The notes beneath the pieces are model-generated. The model did not search any database. It saw only the letters and a list, made by a program, of their open reading frames with translations, and was not told the DNA's origin. The translations under genes were made by a program, and so were the position numbers. Positions 32,005-43,135 of a stretch of 64,000 nucleotides of DNA are shown in pieces. Source of the stretch: Catenaria anguillulae PL171 (lineage: Eukaryota > Blastocladiomycota > Blastocladiomycetes > Blastocladiales > Catenariaceae); assembly GCA_002102555.1 (NCBI GenBank), contig MCFL01000031.1, positions 62,001 to 126,000 on the forward strand, in the 5' to 3' direction. The number at the start of each line of letters is the position of its first letter. Positions within the stretch are counted from its first letter, which is position 1.

Positions 32005-33141
32005 ATGGACCATTGCCAACCTGCACTCATCTCCAATACCATGTACTCTCGGCCCTCCATCATCACCTCGGCCCTGCACCGCGCCTCCTCGCTCACCGGG
32101 ATCCCGAACGCATCGGCAGCTGCCTCGCCCATTCGCACGCCCACATCCGCTGCCACAGCCCTCTCGCTCGTCTACCAGTCGCGCATTGCCAACTACCGCC
32201 GCCACTCAACGTCCTCCTCTTCCTCAACCAATCGCGTCAAAATCGTCGAGGTGGGCCCACGCGATGGCCTTCAAAACGAAAAGCAAGTCATCCCAACCCC
32301 GACCAAGGTGGCCCTCATCAACCGGCTCGCCACTGAAGCCACGCTCTCGCACATTGAAGCCACAGCGTTTGTGTCTCCGAAATGGGTCCCGCAGATGGCA
32401 GACAATGCCGCCGTGCTCTCTTCCATCACGCGCGTTCCTGGAGTCACCTACTCTGTGCTGACGCCCAACGTCAAGGGCCTCGAGGGCGCCCTGCAAGCCG
32501 GCGTGGGCGAGGTGGCCATCTTTGGTGCGGCCAGTGAGGCGTTTTCGCGCAAAAACATCAACTGCTCGATTGAAGAGTCCCTGGCTAGGTTTCAAGACGT
32601 GATGCGCGTGGCCAAAGAACGCAACGTGCCTGTGCGCGGCTACGTCAGTTGCGTGCTCGGGTGTCCGTACGAGGGCAGTGTCAAGCCCGAAAAGGTGGCC
32701 GATGTGGCCGCAAAGTTGTTGGCCATGGGATGTCATGAAATTTCGTTGGGAGATACCATTGGCGTGGGCACGCCCGGCGCCATGGCAAACATGCTCGATC
32801 ATGTGCTTAAGGTGGTCCCTGTGCACCAAGTGGCCGTGCATTGCCACGATACCTATGGCCAGGCACTGGCCAATGTGCTTGTGGCACTGGAAAAGGGCGT
32901 GCGCACCGTGGATGCCAGTGTGGCGGGTCTTGGCGGGTGTCCGTATGCAAAGGGCGCATCGGGCAATGTGGCGACCGAGGATGTCGTGTACATGTTGCAT
33001 GGCATGGGGTATGAGACGGGCGTGGATTTGGGCAACCTCGTCAAGATTGGCAACTGGATTTCCGCAGAGCTAGGCAGGGAAAATGGGAGCAAGGTTGGCA
33101 AGGCACTTGCGGGGGCGGGTGAGGGAAAGAGCAAGCTGTAA
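32005..33141 (+). CDS. Hydroxymethylglutaryl-CoA lyase with PTS1-like C-terminus
   Basis: Single exon, 378 residues from the first ATG; a second ATG at 32041 gives a better presequence ([17 protein letters not shown]). It cleaves HMG-CoA to acetyl-CoA and acetoacetate, the last step of leucine degradation. Visible: [17 protein letters not shown] with catalytic Arg and Asp, [41 protein letters not shown] with metal-binding His residues, and the lyase signature [14 protein letters not shown] with the active-site Cys. The last three residues are SKL, a peroxisomal targeting signal, so dual mitochondrial and peroxisomal location is plausible. No frame break. Confidence 0.95.
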   Translation: MDHCQPALISNTMYSRPSIITSALHRASSLTGIPNASAAASPIRTPTSAATALSLVYQSRIANYRRHSTSSSSSTNRVKIVEVGPRDGLQNEKQVIPTPTKVALINRLATEATLSHIEATAFVSPKWVPQMADNAAVLSSITRVPGVTYSVLTPNVKGLEGALQAGVGEVAIFGAASEAFSRKNINCSIEESLARFQDVMRVAKERNVPVRGYVSCVLGCPYEGSVKPEKVADVAAKLLAMGCHEISLGDTIGVGTPGAMANMLDHVLKVVPVHQVAVHCHDTYGQALANVLVALEKGVRTVDASVAGLGGCPYAKGASGNVATEDVVYMLHGMGYETGVDLGNLVKIGNWISAELGRENGSKVGKALAGAGEGKSKL

Positions 33142-33459
33142 GCTTGTGAGAATGATTTGTGTGTCTCGCTTGTTTTGCTTTTGCGGATACAATCCCAAGT
33201 GCAGACATGAATTGCTTTGTATTGGGTTTCAATAACAAGTTCCGAATCGGAAGAAACGGTCAAGGGGGATATTCAAGCAAAATTCGCCACAAATCTGGCA
33301 AGCGGCGATAGTAGGTAGTGTAGCAAGGCATATCTGTCACAACAGTTGCGCATCAGAGAAAGTGAAAGGGCCAACTTGACCCAAGAACGCTGTACGAGTG
33401 TAGGCACGACACAATACGAGTGAGCACAATCTAGAATCACCATGTGATTGCGTGCAGAA
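33142..33459. other. 3' spacer after HMG-CoA lyase
   Basis: No domain-bearing ORF on either strand. It separates the lyase from the uncertain minus-strand exons. Confidence 0.4.
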
Positions 33460-34280
33460 GGCTGTAAACGAACCGAGACTCTCAATATTGACAACCTTGG
33501 GCGCCAGTTCCATGACCATCGGCTCAAGTCTCGCACTCGAAGGCGGCGACGTCGACTGGCCATCGTTCCCATTGAACTCCTGCTGCTCGTCGTCATGCTC
33601 CGGCCCCTCATTGTCGCTTCCCTCGGCACCAGATCCAGCGCTGGCCTGATGGCGCGTGCCGAGAAACACGAGCACAAGCGTTCCGACGAGCTTATTGATG
33701 GGAATGTTCAGGGTGCCGTGCGGATTGCATGTTTGCGGGAGACCGAGTTGGGTGACTGTCCACGTGGTCGGCAATCGCGGGGTTGATGGGGAAGACGGGC
33801 GGGTATCGGGCAGGAGAAGTGGGGTATTGGGTGTCCGCATCGCTCGCAGTGTGGGGAGGTGATTGGCAATCAATGAGGAAATGGCTGTATGAGAATATGA
33901 TGTTACAGTCAGATTCCTCGATATCGCGCCGTGTGCATATAGCAACAGTACATTTCACAGGCACCACGCTGGAAGCTGTCATCAAGTATGCCGTTGTTTT
34001 TGTATAGCGTGCGGCAAATGCTACAGTTTCCAGCAACACAGGTCGACCCTTGGAATCGGCATGAAAGACAAGCGTCGCAAATTGGGGAGTTTGGGTCACC
34101 GGCTCGCTTGTGGATGTGGCTGCTTGCGTCGCTGAATTTGCTAGACTTGCTGCCGTTGCGAGCCGGCGAGCTCGTGACGAAGTCCAGAGATACGAGTGTT
34201 GCCATTCCTCGCTAGCAGATCCAACCCAACCAATGTCAGCGACGCCAAAAGATGAGGGGGAAACACGTGCAAAGGACACA
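33460..34280 (-). CDS. Possible 3' exons of a hypothetical gene
   Basis: Two minus-strand reading frames have coding-like composition. One gives an Ala/Ser-rich piece followed by FATLVFHADSKGRPVLLETV. The other, further 3', gives LPTTWTVTQLGLPQTCNPHG, then a hydrophobic stretch (INKLVGTLVLVFLG) and an acidic Gln/Asp/Glu-rich tail. They cannot be joined confidently, and no family is recognised. They may be the continuation of the gene that starts at 35417. Confidence 0.25.
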
Positions 34281-34513
34281 GTACCGAATCAACCATCCAT
34301 CTGCACCGACACATCTCAATGACGCATTAATGACGGAGCCACCCAATTCCTTGATTCGCCGGCGAAACTCTTGTCTAGCGTCATGCAACTGCATGCGCAT
34401 CTGATGGCGCTCGCGGCGGGTCAGGCTTGTTGACGAGCCCGAGCGTGAGTTTATTTGCAACAGAAGGGCTACGAATCGCCAAAAGTGAGCGAGTGCGCAC
34501 GCATGATGAGTGT

Positions 34514-35417
34514 TTAGCAACGAGCAAAGCTTGTACCCGACATGTCGTCCGACGTGCGCGCAGGCGAGGTATCCGTTCGCTGGCGAACCGGGTTCGACGA
34601 AGAACGCAGTGCGGAAGCCGCCGCTTGGACCTCGCGGTGGGTGGAGGTGGCAGCCTCTGCAGCCGAAGCGGAGGCGCCGGAGGTGGGAATCAAGGCGTTG
34701 CGACGCGAAATGAAGGCAGACGCGCGCATGGCACGTCGCAAGTTTACGAATCCAGATGGACCGCGCCGAAGGACAATGGAAGGTTCGAATTCGGAATCGT
34801 TTGCTTCATAGACACGGTCAATTTCAAAGGTATCCGTTGTAGCGGAGCGAGACGATTCAGAATTCCGCTGAGAAACCGTTTGTCGCGCCAGCGGAAGAAC
34901 CAGGTGCTTCGGGAGGTTGCAGAGGCTGAGCCGAATCGCGCCGAGTGCCATGTAGTTGTTGCGGCAACCTGTCGCGTCGCAGGGGATCAAAGTAAATGGC
35001 TCGACGAGGGATCTCCACGACAGAGGGAGAGTCAACAGAATTGGAGGCTTCGGGTGCGACAGGAGACGACCGCATGTGGTGTGACGCGAAGAGGTTGTGC
35101 ACGTCGGTGAGGTGGACGCCCGTCAGTGCATTTGTTGGACCTGGTGCCGGCTGATCTGCCGTCGCCGAGGTAGCAGGAGGAGAAGGGCGGATGGCGCCGA
35201 GGTGGCTCGAGAGCGCGAATGCAAGCGAGTCAATGACTGCGGGCGGTTCTCTGAAGGTGGCCAGGTTGGTTCTCGGCCGTGCATTTGCGGCGAGAACGGG
35301 ATCCGCGTCGGCGCTGTCGTCCATGGCAGTGGACGCGGCACTTGGAATGTGAACAGCCGCGGGCCCGTGGGCTGTCGCGAAGGGTTGGGAAGGCGACAAG
35401 TGGGAGTGATTGCCCAT
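34514..35417 (-). CDS. Hypothetical protein, N-terminal part (MGN start)
   Basis: An ATG at 35417 opens about 185 codons beginning MGNHSHLSPSQPF, where Gly2 could be myristoylated. The frame then shifts by one base near 34862 into another coding-like frame containing FEIDRVYEANDSEFEPSIVL and GFVNLRRAMRASAFISRR. Composition is Ser/Pro/Ala-rich and mostly disordered-looking. A GTACAA donor at 34536 could join a downstream helical piece (LTRRERHQMRMQLHDARQEF, RRRIKELGGSVIN) read at 34468-34310. No known domain; the gene model is provisional. Confidence 0.4.
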
Positions 35418-36458
35418 TCTCTTTAGCTGCTTGATTGTCGTATGGCATAGATTCTGTTCGATTATCAATTCCTGGCGGGTGATATAATAAATTTGAAGTG
35501 TCGGATTGAAAAGAATCAGCAGCATCCGATCGCTGATCAAATGTGATCACCATCGATAACCCACAATCATCCACTGTCAGGCAGAACTGGTCAGAAAATC
35601 AGCCGGTTTCTGAGCCAAGTGACTCCCATTCGCAAACACAATCCGCTAGTTTGGCCAACTCGGCCGTTGTCTTGCCTAGCTCGAATGGCCAATGTGTGCC
35701 TTTTTCTGCTCACAGTACTAGTCTGTCAAGCCTGATGGCGACGACGGAATTGGCTGCTCTGGGTCTCTGGCCCGGCCCGCCGTGTGGGGAGCACGGTCAC
35801 TGGGCAGAATGGTGAGCGAAATCATCAAGATTTCCACCAAAGCAAGTGTGGCGGGCCGCACACCTCATGCAATGCAAAAAATCCATTACATAAGGCCGAC
35901 AGGCATCCCGCTTCTATAACCAACATACCAATACCCATTTATCACATGCCAATCCGCCATTGAAGGAGTCCTAGACCCGAATCCGTGATCTTCGTCCGAG
36001 TCGAGTCCTGACCTGTTCTTGAAACAACTCCTCCAAACTGTTTCTGTTCCCCAAGTCATCCTTTGCTTGAATCGCAACCCGATCTTTAAAATTTCGCTCC
36101 GTCACAGCGGTGCATTGAAAGGCAAGAACGTCCAAGCGAGTCCTGCCACCAACTTCCAAAACTTCAACTCGTTCGCACGAGTTGCCCGTACCCATTCATT
36201 CCCACATCCCCTTTCATCTCCCACGACATCCAACAATGGTTCCCTTTTGCCCAAGCGGCCGGCCTCTGGTTCGTACTGATATTTGAATCGTGTCTCAACG
36301 TTTCGAACTCTTGTGTGGTTTGTTTATTCACCTTCCTTCCCAATCAATCACAGTCTCTGACAGCCATAGACACTCCGGAAATCGATGTTGATGTCTGCTT
36401 CCACATGGGGTGCGTTGCCTTTCATATTAACCCCGTTCCAGCCATTGACCTGTCAGCA
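35418..36458. other. About 1 kb without a recognised gene
   Basis: Small ORFs only. It separates the divergent starts of the hypothetical gene (minus) and the ABCC transporter (plus), and may hide an upstream exon encoding more of the transporter's first membrane domain. Confidence 0.4.
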
Positions 36459-39400
36459 ATGCTTATCCCGTCATGGTTTGTCCTTCGCCCCTGCAGAGTC
36501 ATCCTCCCATGTATTTCTATTGTTTGCCTCGTCGCACTCGCCAACCGCGCTCGCTTTCTGGCCTGCGAACGTCCCGACCTGCCGCTCGACATGCAGGCCA
36601 TGGGTCGAGGCAAGTACTTTGCCAAACTGGCGTTATCTGGGCTCAACTTTGCCATCGGTGTTGCTTCACTTGTCACATCGATCGCGTCGTCGCCATGGAA
36701 GGGAGCCATAGCAGTTCCATTTGGATCGCTTTTCGTTTTGGTTCCGCTTGGAATGGCTGTTTGTTTGCATCCGCTGGGTATGCTGCTTTTTGTTCGAACG
36801 TGGGTTATCTTGGCTCAATGATCGTGGGCTCATGAGTTGCAATTCTTTTGCCGTGATTTCACTAGAGCACAAGCGCTCTCGTCGTTCAGCAACGTCGCTC
36901 TCCACATTCTACACGCTCTTTTTGCTCTCGCTCGCCGTCCATGTCCGCTCGCTCGCTCTCCTCAACACCACGCACTTGGCGCTCTCGTCCCTACTTCGCT
37001 CCACCTTGGCCTCACCACTCTCCTCTTGCTTCTCGAAAACGCCTCAACCAAACCACACGACACTCGCCCGGCATACGCCATCCCGCGCTCGCAGCTCGAA
37101 CCGCCCGAAGCGCGCACGTCCTTCTTTGGCAAACTCTTCTTCACGTGGGTGTGGGACCTGCTGCACCGTGGCAACCAATCCGTGCTCAAAGTGACCGACC
37201 TGTGGCGGCTGCCCGTCAACTTGGGCGCACGCCTCAACTGCGACCGGCTCGCGATTGCTTGGGACCATGAGCGCGCCAAGCGGCCCGCAAACCCGTCGCT
37301 GCTCAAGGCCATTTTTCGCGCATTTGGCGTCCGGTATGCGCTGATTGCCGTGCTCGCCATCATGCACGCCGGTATCAATTTCCTCACGCCCGTGTTTGTC
37401 GAGTACTTTGTCGAGTACTTGACTTTGCGCGGGACGGAAAAGGCGAGGTCGAGAGAGGAAGGGTTGGTCGTGGCCATCTTGTTTCTTGTCCTCAACATGA
37501 TAGAGACGGTCTTGTTCGGCCAAGGGTTCCACAATGTCTTTCTCGAGCAAGTCAGGATCAAGGCCGGATTGCAAAACTTGGTGTATCGCAAGGGAGTACG
37601 GGTACCGTCGATTGAGAGTGTGGGCGGGGGACAAGCCAGCAGTCCTGTCGAAGTGGTGGATGAAGATGCGCTCGGCGCCAAACGTATCGACACACCCACG
37701 CCCGACTCGGGCGACGGCGCAGGTGCAGGTGATGGAGGCGTCAAGTCGGAAATCCTCAACCTCGCCACGGTCGACACACAGTCCATTTCCAACGGCATCA
37801 TGTCGCTGGCCGAAATGCTCACTGCGCCAATTGCCGTTGTCGTCGCCATGTACTTGTTATACCGCCAAGTCGGGTGGGCCATGATTGTGTCGCTCGTCAT
37901 GCTGCTCGGATTCACGCCCTTTATGGCGTATTTCGCGGATCGCATGATGCATTACCGCACTCTGATGCTGACACAAACCGACGCACGCATCAAGACCACA
38001 ACCGAGACGCTCGCAAGCATCAAAACACTCAAATTGTACGGGTGGACGCGCGTGATGGGCGATCGGATTCTCGGGTTCCGCAACGAAGAGCTCAAGCATC
38101 TCAAGTCGATGCAGTGGGTCATGGCCTGGCAGATTGTGTTGAGCTTTGTGATGCCGACGATCGCAACGGCAGGCACGCTCGCTGTTGCCGCCCTCACGAG
38201 CGAGTCAAACAGTTTGACGTCGGCCAGGTTGTTCGTGGTTCTCTCCGTCATGCGGATGCTCAATCAACCTCTAGAGGCACTCGTGTGGGGTTGGAACCCC
38301 GTGGTCGAGGCATATGTGTCGCAGGGCCGGATTCGCCGCTTCTTGCTGGCCAAGGACTTGGATGTGTATGTGGAGCGCGTTCGAGATGATGACCTGCCCG
38401 AGGAAAAGGGCGATGGTGCAGGATTGAGTGTCCACGTTTCCAACGCCAAGTTTGCCTTTTCTGGCACGACCGAGGTGCTCGACATTACCGACCTGCGCAT
38501 CGAGCGCGGCACATTGACTGCCGTGATTGGATCCGTTGGTGCGGGGAAGACGGCCTTGGTCCAAGCCATCCTCGGCGAAATTGTCAAGCTGAACGCCGAC
38601 GGCCGCGTGCGTGTGTTTGGTCCGCTGGGGATTGCGTACGTCCCACAGCACCCGTGGGTCCTCAACACGACCGTCAAAAACAATGTCTTGTTTGGGTTGC
38701 CCATGGACAAGGAAGTTTACCATCAAGTGATTGAGGCGTGCGCGTTGGGACGCGACTTGGACGTGTTGGAAAAGGGCGACGAGACATTGATAGGCGAGCG
38801 CGGGATTGCCTTGTCTGGAGGGCAAAGGGCGAGGGTAAGTGTGGCACGCGCCACGTATGCTGCGCTTGTGGGAAACATGGATTTGGTCATCATGGACGAT
38901 CCGCTTTCTGCTGTACGTCCACTCAGTTGTTGCTCCTCTCATGCACACAGTGTTTTTCGTATGTACTTACATCGGATCTTGATTGCGGTTTTCCATACCT
39001 ACTAGGTGGATGCACATGTGGACCGGCACATGTTCAATTCGGTCTTCCATCCGAAATCGGGCCTGCTGCGCCGCAAAACCGTCCTGCTCGTGACCCACGC
39101 CATTCACCACCTTTCCGACGTGGACCGCATCTTGCTTCTCGACAATGGCCGCATTGCCGAGCAGGGCTCGTACGCGCAACTCATGACCTTGTCTGGCGAC
39201 CAGGGCCGCGTGGCCAAGATGGTTTACGATTACATGTCCAAGCGCGTGTCGGATTCGGATTCGGATGTGGCGGCCGATACAGTGCCTGCGGCAGCAGACC
39301 CAGACATGTCGGTGACACTGCTCCATGGTGGTAGTGGAGACGAGGACGAGATCCAGATTGCTGGGCACCGCCAAGACATCATACTAAGTGGACGCAACAG

Positions 39401-41661
39401 TCCGCAAGACGACACTGGCGCGGTCGCTGACGAGACGGTCGTCAACCTGGACGAGAACCCGCTGCTCAATTCGCCTTCAAAAGCCACCGCTGCCGCCGCG
39501 GACATTTTGCGCCGCCGTTCGCGCACCGTGTCGGTGCACTCACTCGCCGACGAGCTCGACTACTACAAGGACGTCGACCTGCTTGCCGCCGGCGCCGACC
39601 TGGACGACGAGTATGGCGGCGATGCCGACGCCAACAACCACCTCGAGGAAAAGAAGACGGGGAGCGTGTCTTGGCGTGTGTACTGGCAATACATCAAGTA
39701 CTGCGGGATCGGAAACGTGGTCTTTGTGGTGCTGACGTGTTTTATCGGCACGGCCATTGGTATCGTCGTCACATACTGGCTGGCGGCGTGGGGCAGCGCG
39801 TCGGATCGCGGTGAGGACCGGACAGCGTACTACTTGGCGATTTACGTGACCATTGTGCTAAGCAATGGGCTGCTCAATGGCGTGAGTATCGCCTATTCCA
39901 TGACCGTGTCGGCAATCCAAGGTGCGCGTGCAACCATGCAATCGGTCCTCGACCGCGTCCTTCGTGCGCCCATGTCGTTCCATTCCACAACCACTTCGGG
40001 CAAGATTATCAATCGCTTTTCGTCCGACCAAAACCGTGTCGATTCCGAAATTCCCGAAATTTGGGATCATGGGCTGTGGATCTTCATGCACACTGCGTTT
40101 GTCGTTGTGACCATCTTGATTGCGGCACCGTGGTTCATTGTGGTGTTGGTTCCGACCTCGCTCGTGTTTTTCGGGATCCAAAAGCTGTACCTCAACGTTT
40201 CGCGCGAAGTGCAGCGCATGTCGTTGATTTTGGCGGCGCCGGTGTATTCGCACTTTAGCGAGACGGTCAGCGGCCTGGCATGCGTGCGTGCATTTGGCCA
40301 TGTGCATCGGTTTTCGATTGAGGGTGAGAAAAAGTTTGATGCCGCGTCGGGTGGTGCATACAACTTGGTGAGTCTCTTTTTTATATTTTTGTTGCGCATT
40401 GATTTCCTCCCGCTAACCTGCAGACTTCATCGTGTTTCAAATAGGCATCGGTACAACGTTGGCTCTTTGTCGCACTTCAAATCCTTGGCAACGTCATTGT
40501 CACTGCCATCACCCTCTTTGCCGTGCTGTACCCTCATGTCGACTCGGGCTACATGTCAGTTGCCCTCAACTACTCTTTTGACATCACGTACTTGCTCTCG
40601 CTTGCCATTCGTCTTTACGGCCAGCTCGAAAACGCCATCATTTCCGTCGAGCGCCTCAAGGAATACTCGCAGCTCCCGTCGGAAGCCGATGAGGAAACCC
40701 CTCTGGCAGCCCAGTTGTCGCCAAGTTGGCCGCAGGAAGGTCGCATCGAGTTCAAGAATTACTCGACGCGCTACCGCGAAGGATTGCCTCTCGTACTTGA
40801 TGGCGTGAACGTGGTGATTGAGCCGGGTGCGAAAGTGGGCATTGTGGGCCGCACTGGTAGCGGTAAAAGTACCCTTGTGATGAGTGCGTTCCGTTTGATT
40901 GAGGGTGTGAGCGGGTCGATTGAAGTGGATAGAGTCGACGTGAGTACGCTTGGGTTGCACGACTTGAGGACGAGGTTGACCGTGTTACCACAGGACCCGT
41001 GCGTCTTTTCCATTCCTTTTTTTTTGTACTGGTGCATTGCCGGATCGCTAACGTGCCGTGCTGTGATGTGCACAGAGTCTTGTTTGATGCAACCGTTCGC
41101 GAAAATCTCGACCCAGAACATGTGCACGACGACGCTGCACTGTGGTCTGCGCTTGACGGCGCACACCTTGGCCATTTTATCCGTGACAAGCTCGAAGCAG
41201 GTCTGGACTCGCCACTTGCTCCCAACTCGCTCTCGGCTGGCCAAGCTCAACTCCTTTGTCTCGCGCGCGCTTTGCTGCGCAAGTCCAAGGTGCTCATTTT
41301 GGATGAAGCAAGTTCGTCCGTGGATCATGCAACAGACGAGATTGTCCAGTCGACGATTCGCCGCGAGTTTGCGCAGTGTACCGTCATGACGATTGCCCAC
41401 CGGATTGGCACCATCATGGATGCGGACAAGATCCTTGTTCTTGACTGCGGGCAGGTGGTTGAATATGACTCGCCAGCAAATTTGCTGGCGAATCCTGAGA
41501 GCGTGTTTTATACTTTAGCGGTGGAGAGCAAGCTGGTCGGCAAGTCGGGCGAGGTTATTGAGAATGAGAGCAAGAGCAGTCATGTGGACCGTCAGTCTCC
41601 TGCGCATGGACAAGAAGATGTCATGGAAGCGACCATGGTGGCTGCTGGTGAGGAAGTGTAA
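36459..41661 (+). CDS. ABCC (MRP/YCF1-type) full ABC transporter
   Basis: Exons: 36459-36777, 36866-38912, 39006-40367, 40445-40998 and 41076-41661. ABCC proteins export organic anions or glutathione conjugates, often into the vacuole. The N-terminal hydrophobic segments form a short TMD0-like part, followed by the L0 region (LEHKRSRRS), TMD1, then NBD1 with Walker A GSVGAGKTAL, signature LSGGQRARV and the degenerate catalytic pair MDDPLSAVD. An acidic linker of about 120 residues, TMD2 and NBD2 follow, with Walker A GRTGSGKSTL, signature LSAGQAQLL and LILDEASSSVD. NBD asymmetry is the ABCC hallmark. One frame change near 36970-37000 without splice sites is probably a sequence error. The start is uncertain, since TMD0 seems short. 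Confidence 0.9.
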
Positions 41662-41875
41662 TGGTTGTGCGTTTTGGTTGTTGGTTTTGTCAATCGCATT
41701 CCCACATGTACTTCTTGCAAGAGGCATCAATCCTGTCTTCCATCCAATACAATGATTTTTCTGTCTCCTCATGCATGGTTCTCGCTGCGGATGCCATTCT
41801 TGTCCACGGTTGTCCAGTTTCCCTCTGAGAGCTTGACTCGGATGATCAAAAGAACTTTGAACAAGTAGCTATTGA

Positions 41876-41958
41876 GGCAGGATGGCCGAGTGGTCTAAGG
41901 CGTTGGACTTGAAATCCAATGGGTTCTACCCGCGCAGGTTCAAACCCTGCTCCTGTCG
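41876..41958 (+). tRNA. tRNA-Ser (anticodon TGA)
   Basis: An 83-nt class II tRNA: acceptor GGCAGGA pairs with TCCTGTC (one G-T), the D-arm contains GGCCGAGTGGTCTAAGGC, and anticodon stem TTGGA/TCCAA encloses CTTGAAA, giving TGA. The variable arm is long, the T-arm is GCAGG/CCTGC around TTCAAAC, the discriminator is G, and a T-rich Pol III terminator follows. Confidence 0.95.
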
Positions 41959-42496
41959 CATTAGATTTCTTTTTCTTTCTTTCAGGCCATGCTTCTTCGA
42001 CATAGCCGCCGAAGCGAGAGTTCTAAAACGTTTTCGTCCGCGATTTTATAGTATGCTTTAGCACGATGCACGGATGGCAAAGTGTATGTGCCGTGTTTTC
42101 CCTGGGGCTGTCAAAGTGGGCTGGGCGAGCACAGGAATGAAACGATCCATCAGTCGGAGGAGAATGCAGAGTGTATATTTGAACCAGGATTGGCGAAACT
42201 AGAGAACAAAAAAAAAGGATGAAAAACTAGATCGCTTAAGTGAAATGAAGCGAGAAACCTAAGTCAAACGCCCACCTCCATTCTGGCGGCCCCATCCATT
42301 CTCGGGCAAAAGCCCAAAAACACACAAAAAGAAAACAATTCGAGGGAATATGCTCAAACGGCGGCAAGGCCAACCGTTGGCAACGATAGTCGCTCATGGC
42401 GAAGCAGGTGAACAATGACAAGAAACACAAATGATACTATGTAAAAACAAATAGAAAAACAAAGTTCACACCCACACCCGTACCCCGCACTACTAC
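41959..42496. other. Spacer after tRNA-Ser
   Basis: No gene recognised. A/T-rich stretches near 42180-42460 may hold 3' UTR sequence or an intron of the small minus-strand ORF that follows. Confidence 0.4.
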
Positions 42497-42793
42497 TCAC
42501 CACGCTTCTGCATCGCCGAGAATCGTGCCCAACACCCTTGCGTCTGCATCCGCTCGTGTGTTTGCACCTCGTAAAGTCGGGCAATTCCCGTCGGTGTGGG
42601 CGACCATCGGTTGTCGGCAGCCCGGACAGTAGCCGCTTTCGAGGCGAGCCAGGTCGGTGATGCGCTGGCCGCGCGCTGCTTGCTGGTGATGTTGCGTAAA
42701 TTGGTCCCGTTGCGCAGGAAGCACATTTTGACGAGGGGCGATTTCGGCCAATCGTACGCAGTGGTACGATCCATCAGTCGGATAAGTCGGCAT
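42497..42793 (-). CDS. Hypothetical small protein, possible zinc-ribbon exon
   Basis: An ATG-initiated frame of 98 codons with good third-position GC. It contains SYHCVRLAEIAPRQNVLPA, a Gln/His-rich helix, and YCPGCRQPMVAHTDGNCP, whose spaced Cys residues suggest a small metal site. Near its end stands a GTGAGT that could be a splice donor, so this may be a first exon only. I do not recognise a family. Confidence 0.35.
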   Translation of the reverse strand: MPTYPTDGSYHCVRLAEIAPRQNVLPAQRDQFTQHHQQAARGQRITDLARLESGYCPGCRQPMVAHTDGNCPTLRGANTRADADARVLGTILGDAEAW

Positions 42794-43135
42794 GGAGAGC
42801 CAGGTCGTTCTGCTTGATCAACAGATGTGAGACATGATCATGACCGCAGCTCAAGAAGATTCGCAATTCAGAGTTTCAGTTCAGTTGCTGTGACGGCAGA
42901 CTGTACAAGGCACACCAGTCATCGACTTTGATAAAGCCGAAGAGTATGGCCCAGTGACGTGGTCCAACGTGGGTTTAGCTCTGGCTGCCTGCTTCAATGC
43001 AGACAACCATACAAAAGGACGGAAGAAGCCGCTACCATTCGTTCGGATAAATAGCGTATGGCATCCCAGCTGCCTTTTGAGACTGAATCAACGGGGCCTT
43101 TCCACGTATAGATCGATAGACAGCAGACTCCAATC

